This document shows positions 45,021 through 55,345 of a stretch of DNA of 64,000 bases, piece after piece. The notes below the pieces were generated by a model. That model was not told the DNA's origin. It made no database searches and was given only the letters and a program-made list of their open reading frames with translations. The stretch lies in the NCBI GenBank assembly GCA_964508715.1, contig CAZDUX010000001.1, positions 186,001-250,000 of the forward strand, given 5' to 3'. The position numbers and the translations under genes were made by a program. This DNA is from JAKALX01 sp964508715 (GTDB lineage: Bacteria; Chloroflexota; Dehalococcoidia; Tepidiformales; Tepidiformaceae). The stretch's first letter is position 1. Each line of letters starts with the position of its first letter.

Positions 45021-46038
45021 TCTGCGTACCCGCTACCTCGGGCTCGAGCTACGCAACCCCCTCGTCGCCTCGGCGTCGCCGCTATCTGACCATATCGAGA
45101 CACTGGAAGTCCTCGAAGCATCGGGTGCGGCTGCAGTCGTTATGCGCTCGCTCTTCGAGGAGCAAATCGAGCAGGAGACGCTCGACCTCCACGAACTGAT
45201 GGAGCAGTGGACGGAGAGCTACTTCGAGGCAACCAGCTTCTTCCCGCCACTGAAGGAGCACCGGAGCGGCCCGACCGCCTATCTCGAGGCAATTACGAGG
45301 GCGAAATCGCGGCTCACGATCCCGGTCATCGGGAGCCTGAACGGGGTTTCGCCCCACGGGTGGACACGCTACGCGAGGCTGATTGAGGAGGCTGGAGCCG
45401 ACGCCCTCGAACTGAACGTGTACTTCGTCGCGGCCGACCCCGAAGAGACGTCGGCATCAGTCGAACAACGCTACCTGGACCTGGTCGCCGACGTTCGGGC
45501 CTCGATAGCCATCCCTCTCGCGGTGAAAATCAGCGCGTACTTCAGTGCGTTGCCGGCCATGGCCAGGGCGCTCGTTGGTGCGGGGGCCGATGGGCTCGTT
45601 CTCTTCAACCGCTTCATGCAGCCTGATATCGACATTGAGTCGCTTACCGTTGTTCCCACTGTGAAACTCAGTTCGCCAAACGAATTGACCCTGCGATTGC
45701 GCTGGCTGGCGATACTGCGGAGCGTTGTTGGAGACGCTTCTCTCGCCGCGACCGGGGGTGTTCACCGCGCCCAGGATGTGCTGAAGGCACTTCTCGCCGG
45801 GGCTGATGTCACAATGATGGCTTCGGCGCTCCTGAGGAACGGCCCCGAGTATGTCGCGACCGTACTTGCCGATGTCGAGGTGTGGCTCGAAACGCACGAG
45901 TATGAATCGGTAGAGCAGATGAAGGGAAGCCTCAGCCAGCATGGCGCGCCCGATCCTGTGGCGTTCGAGCGGAGCCAGTATCGGAAGGCGATCGCCTCCT
46001 TTGTGTCACCATTCGCGACCACCGCGCGCGGCATGTAG
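45013..46038 (+). CDS. Dihydroorotate dehydrogenase-like flavoprotein
   Basis: A 341-aa TIM-barrel protein of the DHOD-like family often encoded right after pyruvate:ferredoxin oxidoreductase. Motifs: 'TRYLGLELRNPLVASASPL', 'IPVIGSLNGVS', 'ADALELNVYF', 'PLAVKISAYFSALPAMA', and the FMN-phosphate region 'AATGGVHRAQDVLKALLAG'. The ATG at 45013 overlaps the nifJ stop by 8 bp; the longer frame is read from inside nifJ. It is probably not the pyrimidine enzyme: no pyr genes are near, and the context suggests an electron-transfer partner. Real substrate unknown. Confidence 0.88.
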   Translation: MVDLRTRYLGLELRNPLVASASPLSDHIETLEVLEASGAAAVVMRSLFEEQIEQETLDLHELMEQWTESYFEATSFFPPLKEHRSGPTAYLEAITRAKSRLTIPVIGSLNGVSPHGWTRYARLIEEAGADALELNVYFVAADPEETSASVEQRYLDLVADVRASIAIPLAVKISAYFSALPAMARALVGAGADGLVLFNRFMQPDIDIESLTVVPTVKLSSPNELTLRLRWLAILRSVVGDASLAATGGVHRAQDVLKALLAGADVTMMASALLRNGPEYVATVLADVEVWLETHEYESVEQMKGSLSQHGAPDPVAFERSQYRKAIASFVSPFATTARGM

Positions 46039-46062
46039 CTACTATTACCTCACATAACATCG

Positions 46063-47052
46063 TCAGATTGAGCCGAGCAGCACTTCGCACAGGACTTCGG
46101 GGTCAACGTTTCCACCCGAAATGATGACGCCCACTCGCTTGCCCGAGAGGTCACCGAGCTTTCCGGAGAGCACCCCGGCGGGCCCTACCGCTCCAGTCGG
46201 CTCCACGAGGAGCTTCATCCGCTGCACGATGAAGCGCATTGCGTCCTTTACTTCGTCATCCGTCACCGTTGCAACCATGTCGGCAAGGGCGCGGACGACC
46301 TCGAACGTGTGAACGCCCGGCTGGCGGGTGCGGATGCCGTCGGCGATGGTCGTCGGTGGGTCGATCAGGATACGTTCGCCTCTTGCCAGGCTCTGGACCC
46401 AGTCATCGGCGCCTTCTGTCTCGAAGCCAGCAACCTTGACCCCCGGTAGCATCGCCTTCGCTGCGACTGCTGTTCCGGAGAGGAGACCGCCACCACCCAG
46501 GGGAGCCACGATCCAGTCGAGATCGCCCACTTCCTCGATGAGTTCCATGGCGGCGGTCCCCTGTCCGGCCATGAGCACGGGATCATCAAATGATGGGACG
46601 ATGTGCTGCCCGCTGCGCTCTGCCAGCGCCTTCACGGCATCATCGGGCTTCACTGCCAGCCGGTCGAAAAACTGGACCTCCGCGCCGTAGCTGCGAGTCG
46701 CTGCGACCTTCGAGGCAGGCGCATCCGTTGGCATCAGGATGGTTGCGTGGATTCCAAGAAGACGAGCTGCGAGCGCAACTCCCTGTGCGTGGTTCCCCGA
46801 GGAAGCTGCAGCGACCCCGCACGATCGTTCCCCGGCATCAAGGGCAGCGATGTGATTGTAGGCGCCGCGGAACTTGAATGCGCCCCCTCGTTGGAGGTTC
46901 TCGCACTTGAAGAAGACACATGCTCCTCCTGATCTTTCGTCGAATGTGCGCGACGTCATCACGGGTGTGCGGGTCGCCACTCCTCGGAGCCGTCCGGCAG
47001 CTTCGATCACGTCGGCGAAGGAGATGGGAAGGCTGGCGTCCACGTTCGTCAT
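46063..47052 (-). CDS. Threonine/serine dehydratase (PLP, no ACT domain)
   Basis: A 329-aa fold-type II PLP enzyme that deaminates threonine (or serine) to a 2-oxo acid and ammonia. K60 in 'GGAFKFRGAYN' is the Schiff-base lysine. 'SSGNHAQGVA' and the phosphate loop 'GGGGLLSG' are conserved. There is no C-terminal ACT regulatory domain, so it resembles catabolic TdcB or serine racemase rather than feedback-regulated IlvA. The start at 47052 leaves a 69-bp divergent gap to the YqgE gene; the longer frame would overlap that gene. Confidence 0.88.
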   Translation of the reverse strand: MTNVDASLPISFADVIEAAGRLRGVATRTPVMTSRTFDERSGGACVFFKCENLQRGGAFKFRGAYNHIAALDAGERSCGVAAASSGNHAQGVALAARLLGIHATILMPTDAPASKVAATRSYGAEVQFFDRLAVKPDDAVKALAERSGQHIVPSFDDPVLMAGQGTAAMELIEEVGDLDWIVAPLGGGGLLSGTAVAAKAMLPGVKVAGFETEGADDWVQSLARGERILIDPPTTIADGIRTRQPGVHTFEVVRALADMVATVTDDEVKDAMRFIVQRMKLLVEPTGAVGPAGVLSGKLGDLSGKRVGVIISGGNVDPEVLCEVLLGSI

Positions 47053-47121
47053 CGTGCATTGGCGCGACGCTGGCTCGCAAGCACCATTCCGTGCTACCGC
47101 TCCATTTGCGACACTTGAACC

Positions 47122-47679
47122 ATGGCTGATTCCTACGCGGGGAAGCTCCTTGTTGCGACACCGTCTCTTGTAGACCCCAATTTCGCACGATCGGTTGTCT
47201 TCATGTGTGCGCACGATGAGGCTGGCTCGCTGGGGGTGATTCTCAACCGCCCCGCCCTGGAACTCGAGATCCGCGAGCACCTCCCCGACTGGGGAGCTCA
47301 TGCGTCACGTCCGCCGGTACTCTTCAATGGCGGGCCAGTCGAGCGGACGCGGGCACTGGGCCTCGCTCGCTATCAGCAGGGCACACTCCGCGCACTCGAG
47401 AGCGACTTGCCTCACGGGATCTCGCTCGTCGACCTCACCGAATCGGCCGAAGAGACCGCCGTCACCATTGACGCTCTCCGCGTGTTCGTTGGCTACTCGG
47501 GATGGGGGGCAGGCCAACTGGAGCGCGAAATTGGGGAAGAGGCATGGTTCGTAGTCGAAGCCGACGCCGATGATCCGTTCACGGCGGAACCGGATCGGCT
47601 CTGGCACCGGGTGCTTCGCCGGCAGCGTGGACGGCTCGCAATGTTCGCCTACTTTCCGCCGGACCCGGCGATGAATTGA
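47122..47679 (+). CDS. YqgE/AlgH family (UPF0301) protein
   Basis: A 185-aa protein with the family start 'YAGKLLVATPSLVDPNFARS' and the conserved 'VVFMCAHDEAGSLGVILNRP', 'VLFNGGPVE' and 'GYSGWGAGQLE'. The fold is known from structures, but the biochemical role is not settled; some homologues affect transcription of alginate genes. Divergent from the threonine dehydratase gene and close to the ABC importer genes, which may be coincidence. Confidence 0.9.
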   Translation: MADSYAGKLLVATPSLVDPNFARSVVFMCAHDEAGSLGVILNRPALELEIREHLPDWGAHASRPPVLFNGGPVERTRALGLARYQQGTLRALESDLPHGISLVDLTESAEETAVTIDALRVFVGYSGWGAGQLEREIGEEAWFVVEADADDPFTAEPDRLWHRVLRRQRGRLAMFAYFPPDPAMN

Positions 47680-47794
47680 CGTGCCAATCCACGAGGAACG
47701 GAGTTTCGACTCGTGTAGTCACGCTCACTTGCCCTTAGCTGTCGGGCGGGGATGCTTCGTGGTAACTACCCCGGGTACCGAGGACTCTCCTATT

Positions 47795-48853
47795 TTGCGC
47801 AGACTGCTGCTGCTCCTGCCTTTCATCGTGCTCGTAACTACATGGGCCACCGCCTGCAGCGATGACAGCCCATCATCTAACAAGGCGACGGCACCGGTGG
47901 GCTCACCAACCGCTGCTACGTCTGCGACAGCCATCCAACCGAAGGAGCTGAAGGAGGTGAAGGTCGGCTATGTACCGATCTTCAACTTCGCACCCCTTTA
48001 CGTCGGCGTCGACAAAGGCTATTTCGCGGCCGAAGGCATTAAGGTGAGTCTCGAGCGCCTTGCCGGGGGCGCCGACATGCTCGTTCAGACAGCGGCGGGC
48101 AACTTCAACGTAGGGTCGGGCGGTGTTGGCGCTGCGGCGTTCAACGCTGCGGCTGCGGCGATCAAGGAGCACAAGCCAGTCCCCTTCGAGATCGTTGCCC
48201 CGCTTCACCTCGAGAAGCCGCCGGTCTCGACACCGCTCGTTGTGAGCAAAGCGCGCTACGATTCTGGCGAGATTACGAAGATAGCCGATCTCAAGGGCAA
48301 GAAGGTCTCGGTGAATGCGCGCGGTGCCTCGACCGAATACTGGCTGAGCAAGGCCCTTGCCGCTGGTGGCCTTGGCTACAAGGATATCAACCTCCAGACC
48401 GTTGGGTTCACCGATGCCGCGGCCGCGCTCGTGAACAAGAGCATCGATGGTGCGATGCTCGCTGAACCGTTCGCCACCATGGCGGCCGACCAGGGCCAGG
48501 TGAAGGTCCTCTCAAACGACTTCGTGAACGGTGATCAGGCCACGGTCATCTACTGGAACCGCGATTGGGCGACCAGGAACCAGGACCTCTCCGAGGCGTT
48601 TCTCCGGGCGTTCCTCAAGGCCTGTGCCGACCTGGAAAATGGCGGTTGGAAGGATGACGCGACACTCGCGATTATCTCGAAGTACACGAATGTGCCGGCC
48701 GACGTACTGAAACGTGCCCCTCGGCCATACCACGACCCGACGGGGACGCTGAATATCGACAGCCTCAAACGCCAGGAGGCGTTCTTTCGGGAACAAGGCC
48801 TTCTGACCTACCAGGGCGAGCTGGACTACTCGCTTTTCACCCGCACGAGGTGA
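47795..48853 (+). CDS. ABC transporter substrate-binding lipoprotein (NMT1/TauA type)
   Basis: A 352-aa extracellular binding protein for a nitrate/sulfonate/taurine/thiamine-precursor type importer. The mature part begins with 'EVKVGYVPIFNFAPLYVGVD', 'KGYFAAEGIKVSLE' and 'VQTAAGNFNVG', the SsuA/NrtA/ThiY pattern. The TTG at 47795 gives a good lipoprotein signal, 'MRRLLLLLPFIVLVTTWATA' then Cys, and lies 10 nt after 'gagga'. GTG codons at 47759 and 47681 are alternatives. The stop overlaps the ATPase gene. Ligand not predictable. Confidence 0.85.
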   Translation: MRRLLLLLPFIVLVTTWATACSDDSPSSNKATAPVGSPTAATSATAIQPKELKEVKVGYVPIFNFAPLYVGVDKGYFAAEGIKVSLERLAGGADMLVQTAAGNFNVGSGGVGAAAFNAAAAAIKEHKPVPFEIVAPLHLEKPPVSTPLVVSKARYDSGEITKIADLKGKKVSVNARGASTEYWLSKALAAGGLGYKDINLQTVGFTDAAAALVNKSIDGAMLAEPFATMAADQGQVKVLSNDFVNGDQATVIYWNRDWATRNQDLSEAFLRAFLKACADLENGGWKDDATLAIISKYTNVPADVLKRAPRPYHDPTGTLNIDSLKRQEAFFREQGLLTYQGELDYSLFTRTR

Positions 48854-49614
48854 CTATCGTCCCGGCTGTGGAGGTAGACACGAAACCCGCTATCCAGGTC
48901 GAACACCTGGCTGTGTGCTATCCGGATGGCCTGACTGCCATCGCTGACCTCAGCCTCTCAGTTCCTGCCGGGGGGTTTCACGCGATCCTCGGTCCGAGCG
49001 GTTGTGGCAAGAGCACACTGTTGAAGGCCCTTGCTGGAATCGTGCCTGCCACGTCGGGGTATGCAGGCCTTGCGGGTGATGCTGCCTACGTGCCACAGGG
49101 AAACTCGTGTTTCCCATGGCTCACGGCCGAGGATAACGCTGCCTACGGACTGAAGGTGCGCGGCGTTTCACGCGGGGACCGTAAGGCTCGCGCTCGATCC
49201 ATCCTTGCTGAACTTGGCCTCGCGGGATCTGAGCACCGGTATCCGCATCAACTCTCGGAGGGTATGCGACAGCGAGTCGCGATCGCGCGGGCGTTCGCAA
49301 TCGATGCCCCGGTCTTGTTGATGGACGAACCAGCCTCCGCGCTCGACTTCCAGACGAAGCTACATCTCCACGCGAGCCTGCTCTCACTCTGGGAATCACG
49401 CCGGCCGGCAGTGCTCTATGTCACGCACGATATCGACGAGGCGCTCGCTCTTGCAGATTGTGTCACAGTGCTCTCCAGCGTACCGGCACATGCAGTGGCT
49501 ACGCTGGATGTCCCGTTCGGCCGTCCACGTGACACGCGACTCGTCCGGGCATTGCCGGGGTACCCGGAGTTGTTCACTCGTCTTCTCGGCCTGCTCGAGG
49601 GGGTTGCCCAATGA
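48850..49614 (+). CDS. ABC transporter ATP-binding protein (SsuB/TauB/NrtD type)
   Basis: A 254-aa ATPase that powers the importer encoded with it. Walker A 'GPSGCGKSTLLKALAG', Q-loop 'CFPWLTAEDNAAYGL', signature 'QLSEGMRQRVAIARAF' (LSEGM instead of LSGGM), Walker B 'VLLMDEPASALD', and the H-loop 'VTHDIDEALALAD'. GTG start overlaps the upstream stop by 4 bp, and its own stop overlaps the permease start by 4 bp. Confidence 0.93.
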   Translation: MTIVPAVEVDTKPAIQVEHLAVCYPDGLTAIADLSLSVPAGGFHAILGPSGCGKSTLLKALAGIVPATSGYAGLAGDAAYVPQGNSCFPWLTAEDNAAYGLKVRGVSRGDRKARARSILAELGLAGSEHRYPHQLSEGMRQRVAIARAFAIDAPVLLMDEPASALDFQTKLHLHASLLSLWESRRPAVLYVTHDIDEALALADCVTVLSSVPAHAVATLDVPFGRPRDTRLVRALPGYPELFTRLLGLLEGVAQ

Positions 49615-50378
49615 GGCGGGCTCGTACCGTCGCGTCTGTGGTTGCTCTTGGGTTGCTGTTGCCAGTGTCACTTCTCGCACTCTGGGAGGTCGCGTCGCGG
49701 CAGGATTGGATCAATACGTTGTTCTATCCGGCCCCGAGTGATGTGATACGACGCACCTGGGATGAGCTTCTCAGTGGCGGATTGCTGACGGATGCAGGTG
49801 TCACAACGAGGCGGCTGCTTATCGGCTTTGCGTACGGGGCGATTCCGGGAGCTGTGACGGGTCTCACCGCCGGCCTCTTGAGGCCTGTGCGCATCGCGTT
49901 ATACCCGCTTGCGACGGCGCTCTATGTCGTGCCGCGCATTGCGATGTTGCCGCTCGTCCTGGTTGCACTCTCTATCACCGATGCGGCGCGGATCTTCATG
50001 GTGGCGTTCAGCGTCTTCTTCATCGTGTTCTTCAGCGCCCTGTCGGGAGCCGAGCAGGTGGACCGGACACACCTCGATGTCTCCCGCGCATTTGGTGCCG
50101 GGCGCGTTCGACAGGTGACCGGTGTCCTGCTGCCCGGAGCGCTTCCGTCATTGATGAGTGGCCTCCAGGTTGCCATGGGCTTTGCCCTCATCGTCATTAT
50201 CGGCACCGAGTTCCTGGCTGCGAACGATGGTCTCGGAGCCCGTATCTGGACGAGCTACCAGATCTTCGATTTTCAATCGATGTACGCGGGAGTAGTGGCG
50301 GTAACGCTCCTTGGCGTGGTGATTAATGCGGTACTGCTGGCGGCGCAATGGGCGCTGATGCCCTGGCGCCGCGGGTAG
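49611..50378 (+). CDS. ABC transporter permease (SsuC/TauC type)
   Basis: A 255-aa inner-membrane subunit with about six helices. The N-terminal helix is 'VVALGLLLPVSLLALWEVAS'. The EAA loop that docks to the ATPase is in 'DVSRAFGAGRVRQVTGVLLP', and 'VIIGTEFLAANDGLGARIW' is the usual family motif. Last gene of the importer operon, followed by a 7-bp hairpin. Confidence 0.92.
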   Translation: MRRARTVASVVALGLLLPVSLLALWEVASRQDWINTLFYPAPSDVIRRTWDELLSGGLLTDAGVTTRRLLIGFAYGAIPGAVTGLTAGLLRPVRIALYPLATALYVVPRIAMLPLVLVALSITDAARIFMVAFSVFFIVFFSALSGAEQVDRTHLDVSRAFGAGRVRQVTGVLLPGALPSLMSGLQVAMGFALIVIIGTEFLAANDGLGARIWTSYQIFDFQSMYAGVVAVTLLGVVINAVLLAAQWALMPWRRG

Positions 50379-50396
50379 CGGTAGTCCCTGTCTTGT

Positions 50397-50415
50397 GATG
50401 CCTTCGCGAGGCATC
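50397..50415 (+). terminator. Weak hairpin after the ABC operon
   Basis: A 7-bp stem 'gatgcct'/'aggcatc' with a 5-nt loop, 18 bp after the permease stop, without a T tract. Possibly a weak terminator or RNA processing site. Confidence 0.35.
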
Positions 50416-50486
50416 TCATCGCAGAATCAAGCCCGTGAACCGGCCGATCTTCTACCCTCGTCGCAGACGTTTGGGGGGAATACGCA

Positions 50487-50585
50487 ATGGATGGAGCCGA
50501 TAGCGGCAGTCTCTGGCCATGGGTTATTGCGGCTCTTGCTATCGTGGCCGCGGTCTTTGCAGGCCTGTCGGATTGGATCGCCTGA
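50487..50585 (+). CDS. 32-aa single-helix membrane peptide
   Basis: A short frame preceded by a very strong ribosome site ('ggggggaa', 8 nt before the ATG). The product starts 'MDGADSGSLWPW', continues with one hydrophobic helix ('VIAALAIVAAVFAG') and ends 'LSDWIA'. This shape is that of small single-pass membrane proteins such as transporter or oxidase accessory subunits. It follows the importer permease by 108 bp and converges on the oxidase operon. No family recognised; coding status is inferred from the ribosome site and the clean membrane segment. Confidence 0.5.
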   Translation: MDGADSGSLWPWVIAALAIVAAVFAGLSDWIA

Positions 50586-50628
50586 GCAAGGGAGCGGGGC
50601 ACCGGAGCGTCACCACGCCGGGATCGGT

Positions 50629-51132
50629 TCAGATGGTGACGGGCGTCGGCCCGTTACCCGGGCCATCGAGCTTCTTCGCGATATGGACGATACCGCCGAC
50701 GGCAAGCCCTACCGGGAGCCCCACGACCGTTGCCATGAACAGGACCGAGAGGGGGCCGGGGGTGCCATCGAAGCCAACCCCGATGTAACCCGAAGGATGG
50801 ATGGTGCAGGTGAGTGACTGTGCATCGGCCGATGACGTGATGGTCGCTGACCGGCCAGCGGGCACGGTCTGGCCTGCGATCTGGTGGTCTACGACGTCCT
50901 CGTTCTTCACCCGAAGCTTCCGATTCGGCCCAAGCAACAACTGTGCGGGAATGAACTTGGCTGGCTGACCGGCATTCACCGTCGCCGCGGTGCCTTCCGG
51001 GATAGTCAGGTCGGCCACCTCGTTCTGCTTGGCGATCGGGACGATGAAGAGCGCCCAGAGAAGCGCGAGGAGGAAGCCGGCAAGCCAGCCCCCTCCCACG
51101 CAGAATATCCAGGTCTTCTGTATCTCGCTCAT
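50629..51132 (-). CDS. Membrane-anchored cupredoxin-like protein of the oxidase cluster
   Basis: 167 aa. A transmembrane helix (about 9-33) is followed by an external domain and a second helix (about 127-151). The external domain has the type 1 copper arrangement: H83 in 'EDVVDHQIAG', then C109 and H112 in 'TCTIHPSGY'. No methionine follows at the usual axial position. It is the last gene of the cytochrome oxidase operon, 8 bp after subunit III, and no cytochrome c gene is present in the cluster. It may act as electron donor, copper chaperone or extra subunit. The start at 51132 removes unrelated upstream residues read from the subunit III gene. Confidence 0.7.
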   Translation of the reverse strand: MSEIQKTWIFCVGGGWLAGFLLALLWALFIVPIAKQNEVADLTIPEGTAATVNAGQPAKFIPAQLLLGPNRKLRVKNEDVVDHQIAGQTVPAGRSATITSSADAQSLTCTIHPSGYIGVGFDGTPGPLSVLFMATVVGLPVGLAVGGIVHIAKKLDGPGNGPTPVTI

Positions 51133-51140
51133 GGCCGCGA

Positions 51141-51719
51141 TTAGCTCACGAGGTAGAGTGCAGGGTAGAAGAAAACCCAGACGACATCGACGAAGTGCCA
51201 GTACATAACGATTGACGAGACCGGCCAGTGATCTTCCTTGTTGTAGCGGCCTCGAAGTAGTTGGGCCCAGACGAGGCTGAGCATGAACACACCGCTGATG
51301 ACGTGGGTAGCGTGCAGGCCCGTCATCGTGAAGAAGACCGTGCCAAACGCGCCGTCTTTCGAGAACTCGGCCGTCCCCCATTCAAACGCGACGCCACAGG
51401 CGAAGAGGAGCCCGAGGGCGATGGTCGTGAAGATCCCCCAGGTTGCAAGCCGCCGCCGGTCGTGCTCAATCGCCGTCTCGCCGATGTACGCGCTCACGGA
51501 GCTCAGGAGGAGGATGATCGTGATCCCCAGGCCGAGGAGCTGGTCCACGTGGTCACGGTCGATGCCCATGAGGTAGAAGCGGGACATCGCCAGCAGAGCG
51601 AAGACAACGGACTCCGAGAAGAAGAAGAGCCAGAGGCCCGCCCGGTTCATGGCAAGGCGGTTGTGGAGCGGGTGAGCGGCGTGCGCTTGCCCCTGGACGG
51701 TGGGTGCCTGTACAGCCAT
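51141..51719 (-). CDS. ctaE: Cytochrome c oxidase subunit III
   Basis: A 192-aa subunit III with five predicted helices. Typical stretches: 'LWLFFFSESVVFALLAMSRF', 'VSAYIGETAIEHDRR', 'VFFTMTGLHATHVISGVF' and the terminal 'VMYWHFVDVVWVFFYPALYL'. The start 'MAVQAPTVQG' at 51719 overlaps the subunit IV stop in a TGATG junction. Short five-helix forms are common outside Proteobacteria. Confidence 0.94.
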   Translation of the reverse strand: MAVQAPTVQGQAHAAHPLHNRLAMNRAGLWLFFFSESVVFALLAMSRFYLMGIDRDHVDQLLGLGITIILLLSSVSAYIGETAIEHDRRRLATWGIFTTIALGLLFACGVAFEWGTAEFSKDGAFGTVFFTMTGLHATHVISGVFMLSLVWAQLLRGRYNKEDHWPVSSIVMYWHFVDVVWVFFYPALYLVS

Positions 51720-51910
51720 CAGTGCGCCTCCGTGCGCCAAACACGTGGCAGATGCATGAAGTACCACATGATCAACCCGGCCTTCACCAGCGCTGTCGCC
51801 GAGAGCCCAAAGAAGCGCACGTAGTCGTTCGGGACGTTCACCGCAAAGATGTACTCGAGGATCGTCATCACCGCGAGGATGACAGCGACATTAATTCCAG
51901 TTCTCAGCAC
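51719..51910 (-). CDS. Cytochrome c oxidase subunit IV-like protein
   Basis: A 63-aa protein with two membrane helices ('GINVAVILAVMTILEYIFAV' and 'LSATALVKAGLIMWYFMHL'). It matches the prokaryotic subunit IV pattern with 'LKAxLIxxYFMHL' near the end. The GTG at 51910 is chosen because an 'aaaggag' site lies upstream; the frame is open to 51997 but that part overlaps coxA. Located between subunits I and III as in other operons. Confidence 0.85.
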   Translation of the reverse strand: MLRTGINVAVILAVMTILEYIFAVNVPNDYVRFFGLSATALVKAGLIMWYFMHLPRVWRTEAH

Positions 51911-51959
51911 GATGCTGGGCACTCCTTTCGAATCTGGTCGGTTGCGAAGGTGAGTCGTA

Positions 51960-53834
<1,875 letters not shown>

Positions 53835-53844
53835 CGTTCCTCCC

Positions 53845-54615
53845 CTACTTTCCGCTCTTCGCCTTCTGGGCGGTTACCCAGTCTGTGAACTCCTGGTCCG
53901 TCACAACCCTCACCGGGAACTTCATCTTCGCGTGGTCGAGCCCGCAAAGCTGTGAGCACTGGAGGCGGTATGCCTCGTCATCGTCGAAGCTGCCGAGCCT
54001 GTCCGGTGTCACTTCCATGTGGGTGGTCTTCCCTGGAAGCACATCGATACGCATGCGGAACGCTGGGATCCACATCGAATGGATAACGTCCAGCGCCGTG
54101 CCTTCGAATCGGATGGTCTTATCCACCGGAAGGACGATGGCCTGCCCGCCTGTTGGTGTAATCGTGATCCCCTGCTCCGGGTACTCGACCGACCAGTTCC
54201 ACTGGAAGCCGGTCACCTTCAGCGTGAGTTCCGAGGTCGTCTCCCCCCAGCCATAGCCTGTCTTGTCGCGCTGGAGTTGGGCGAGACCCCAGAGGCCCGG
54301 GTAGATCATCACGAAGACGGCCAGCCCCCCCGTGACGGCGAGCCAGACGCGAGGAATCATGCCCGTGCCGCGGAATGCTGGCCCGTCTTCCGTAGGCGTT
54401 CCCCCGCTGCGAAACCGGAGAAACGAATACACGACGATCGAAACGACCATCGAAAAGACCGGCACGCCAAGGAACAGGAGGAATCGGAAGATGTCGTCGA
54501 AATCCTCTGCTTCTTTGGAGCCCACCACGGGGAAAAGGTTCAGCGTGGCAAGCAGTTCACCGATGGCCGTGAGCACCGCCCAGAGGACGAATGCCGAGAT
54601 CACATGAGGCTTCAT
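53845..54615 (-). CDS. ctaC: Cytochrome c oxidase subunit II (CuA)
   Basis: A 256-aa subunit II with two membrane helices (about 8-30 and 45-65; a further hydrophobic stretch lies at 90-110) and a periplasmic cupredoxin domain. CuA ligands are H179, C220, C224, H228 and M231 in 'CSQLCGLDHAKM'. The residue between the cysteines is Gln222, as in ba3 oxidase, rather than the common Glu. 'FQWNW' is the aromatic electron-entry patch. There is no fused cytochrome c domain. Start at 54615 after a 'gggag' site. First gene of the oxidase operon. Confidence 0.95.
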   Translation of the reverse strand: MKPHVISAFVLWAVLTAIGELLATLNLFPVVGSKEAEDFDDIFRFLLFLGVPVFSMVVSIVVYSFLRFRSGGTPTEDGPAFRGTGMIPRVWLAVTGGLAVFVMIYPGLWGLAQLQRDKTGYGWGETTSELTLKVTGFQWNWSVEYPEQGITITPTGGQAIVLPVDKTIRFEGTALDVIHSMWIPAFRMRIDVLPGKTTHMEVTPDRLGSFDDDEAYRLQCSQLCGLDHAKMKFPVRVVTDQEFTDWVTAQKAKSGK

Positions 54616-55345
54616 CGCTACTCCCGGAAAGGTCCGGCTCAGGTTCCGTGTGAGCCCCGGCGAAGGAGTGGGGCGGAATCTGAACCGCGGCAAGCGTACG
54701 GGTGTGAACAGATTGACTCAATGGACCCTTCGGCCTTCGAGTCAGAGCCGTCGGTACGTCGCTGGCTCTCGATATTCGTGGTCGGCATAGCTAATGTTAC
54801 AGAGAATAACAGAGACAGATGGAACAACACAGGATTTCGCATGGCTGGGAGGCTTTGCAAGTTTGATAAAGACCCGGGAGCACCAACAGCGACCGTCGGC
54901 GGTGAGGTGAGGGCAAGTTCTAGACAGAACAATAAGAGATGAGAGACATCTAAACTTGGCGTGACTTCGTTCCTGACCTGATAGCCGACTCTTTACGTTG
55001 GGGCGCGTTACGCGCGGTGCCGGGCGATGGCTGGTGCTTCTGCCGGGGTGCTGAGTGCCATGGATAGGGGTAGCCGAATGAGACGGGACGAGCCGGCGAA
55101 GGATCACACTGCAGCGAAAGGGACTATGACGCCGGTCATATCGTTACTGAGGGGCCCACCGTGGTTACAGGCTGCCACTGCTTCGTGTCACCCCATGCCT
55201 GTTGCGTTGGGCATACCGCGGCGGTGGCCGCTACGAGGCGACACGATGTGCGGATGTGAGGGGGTTGATTTGCAGGCCCGTCGAAATCCGGGCTGCGAAC
55301 CGTATACTTCGTCTGCTATCAACAAGGATGACGAGAACGGTTGCC
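54616..55345. other. Divergent intergenic region (oxidase operon / acyl-CoA dehydrogenase)
   Basis: 730 bases without a convincing gene. The stretch 54780-54950 is less GC-rich than its surroundings and probably holds the minus-strand promoter of the oxidase operon. On the plus strand, a 'tatact' -10 box at 55303-55308 lies 37 bp before the acyl-CoA dehydrogenase start, without a clear -35. An open frame at 55027 lacks a ribosome site and has shadow-like composition. Confidence 0.7.

Noticed and set aside
50395..50817. Plus-strand 140-codon frame across the end of the oxidase operon
   Set aside because: Overlaps the cupredoxin-like gene antisense; the 32-codon frame in another phase has the ribosome site.
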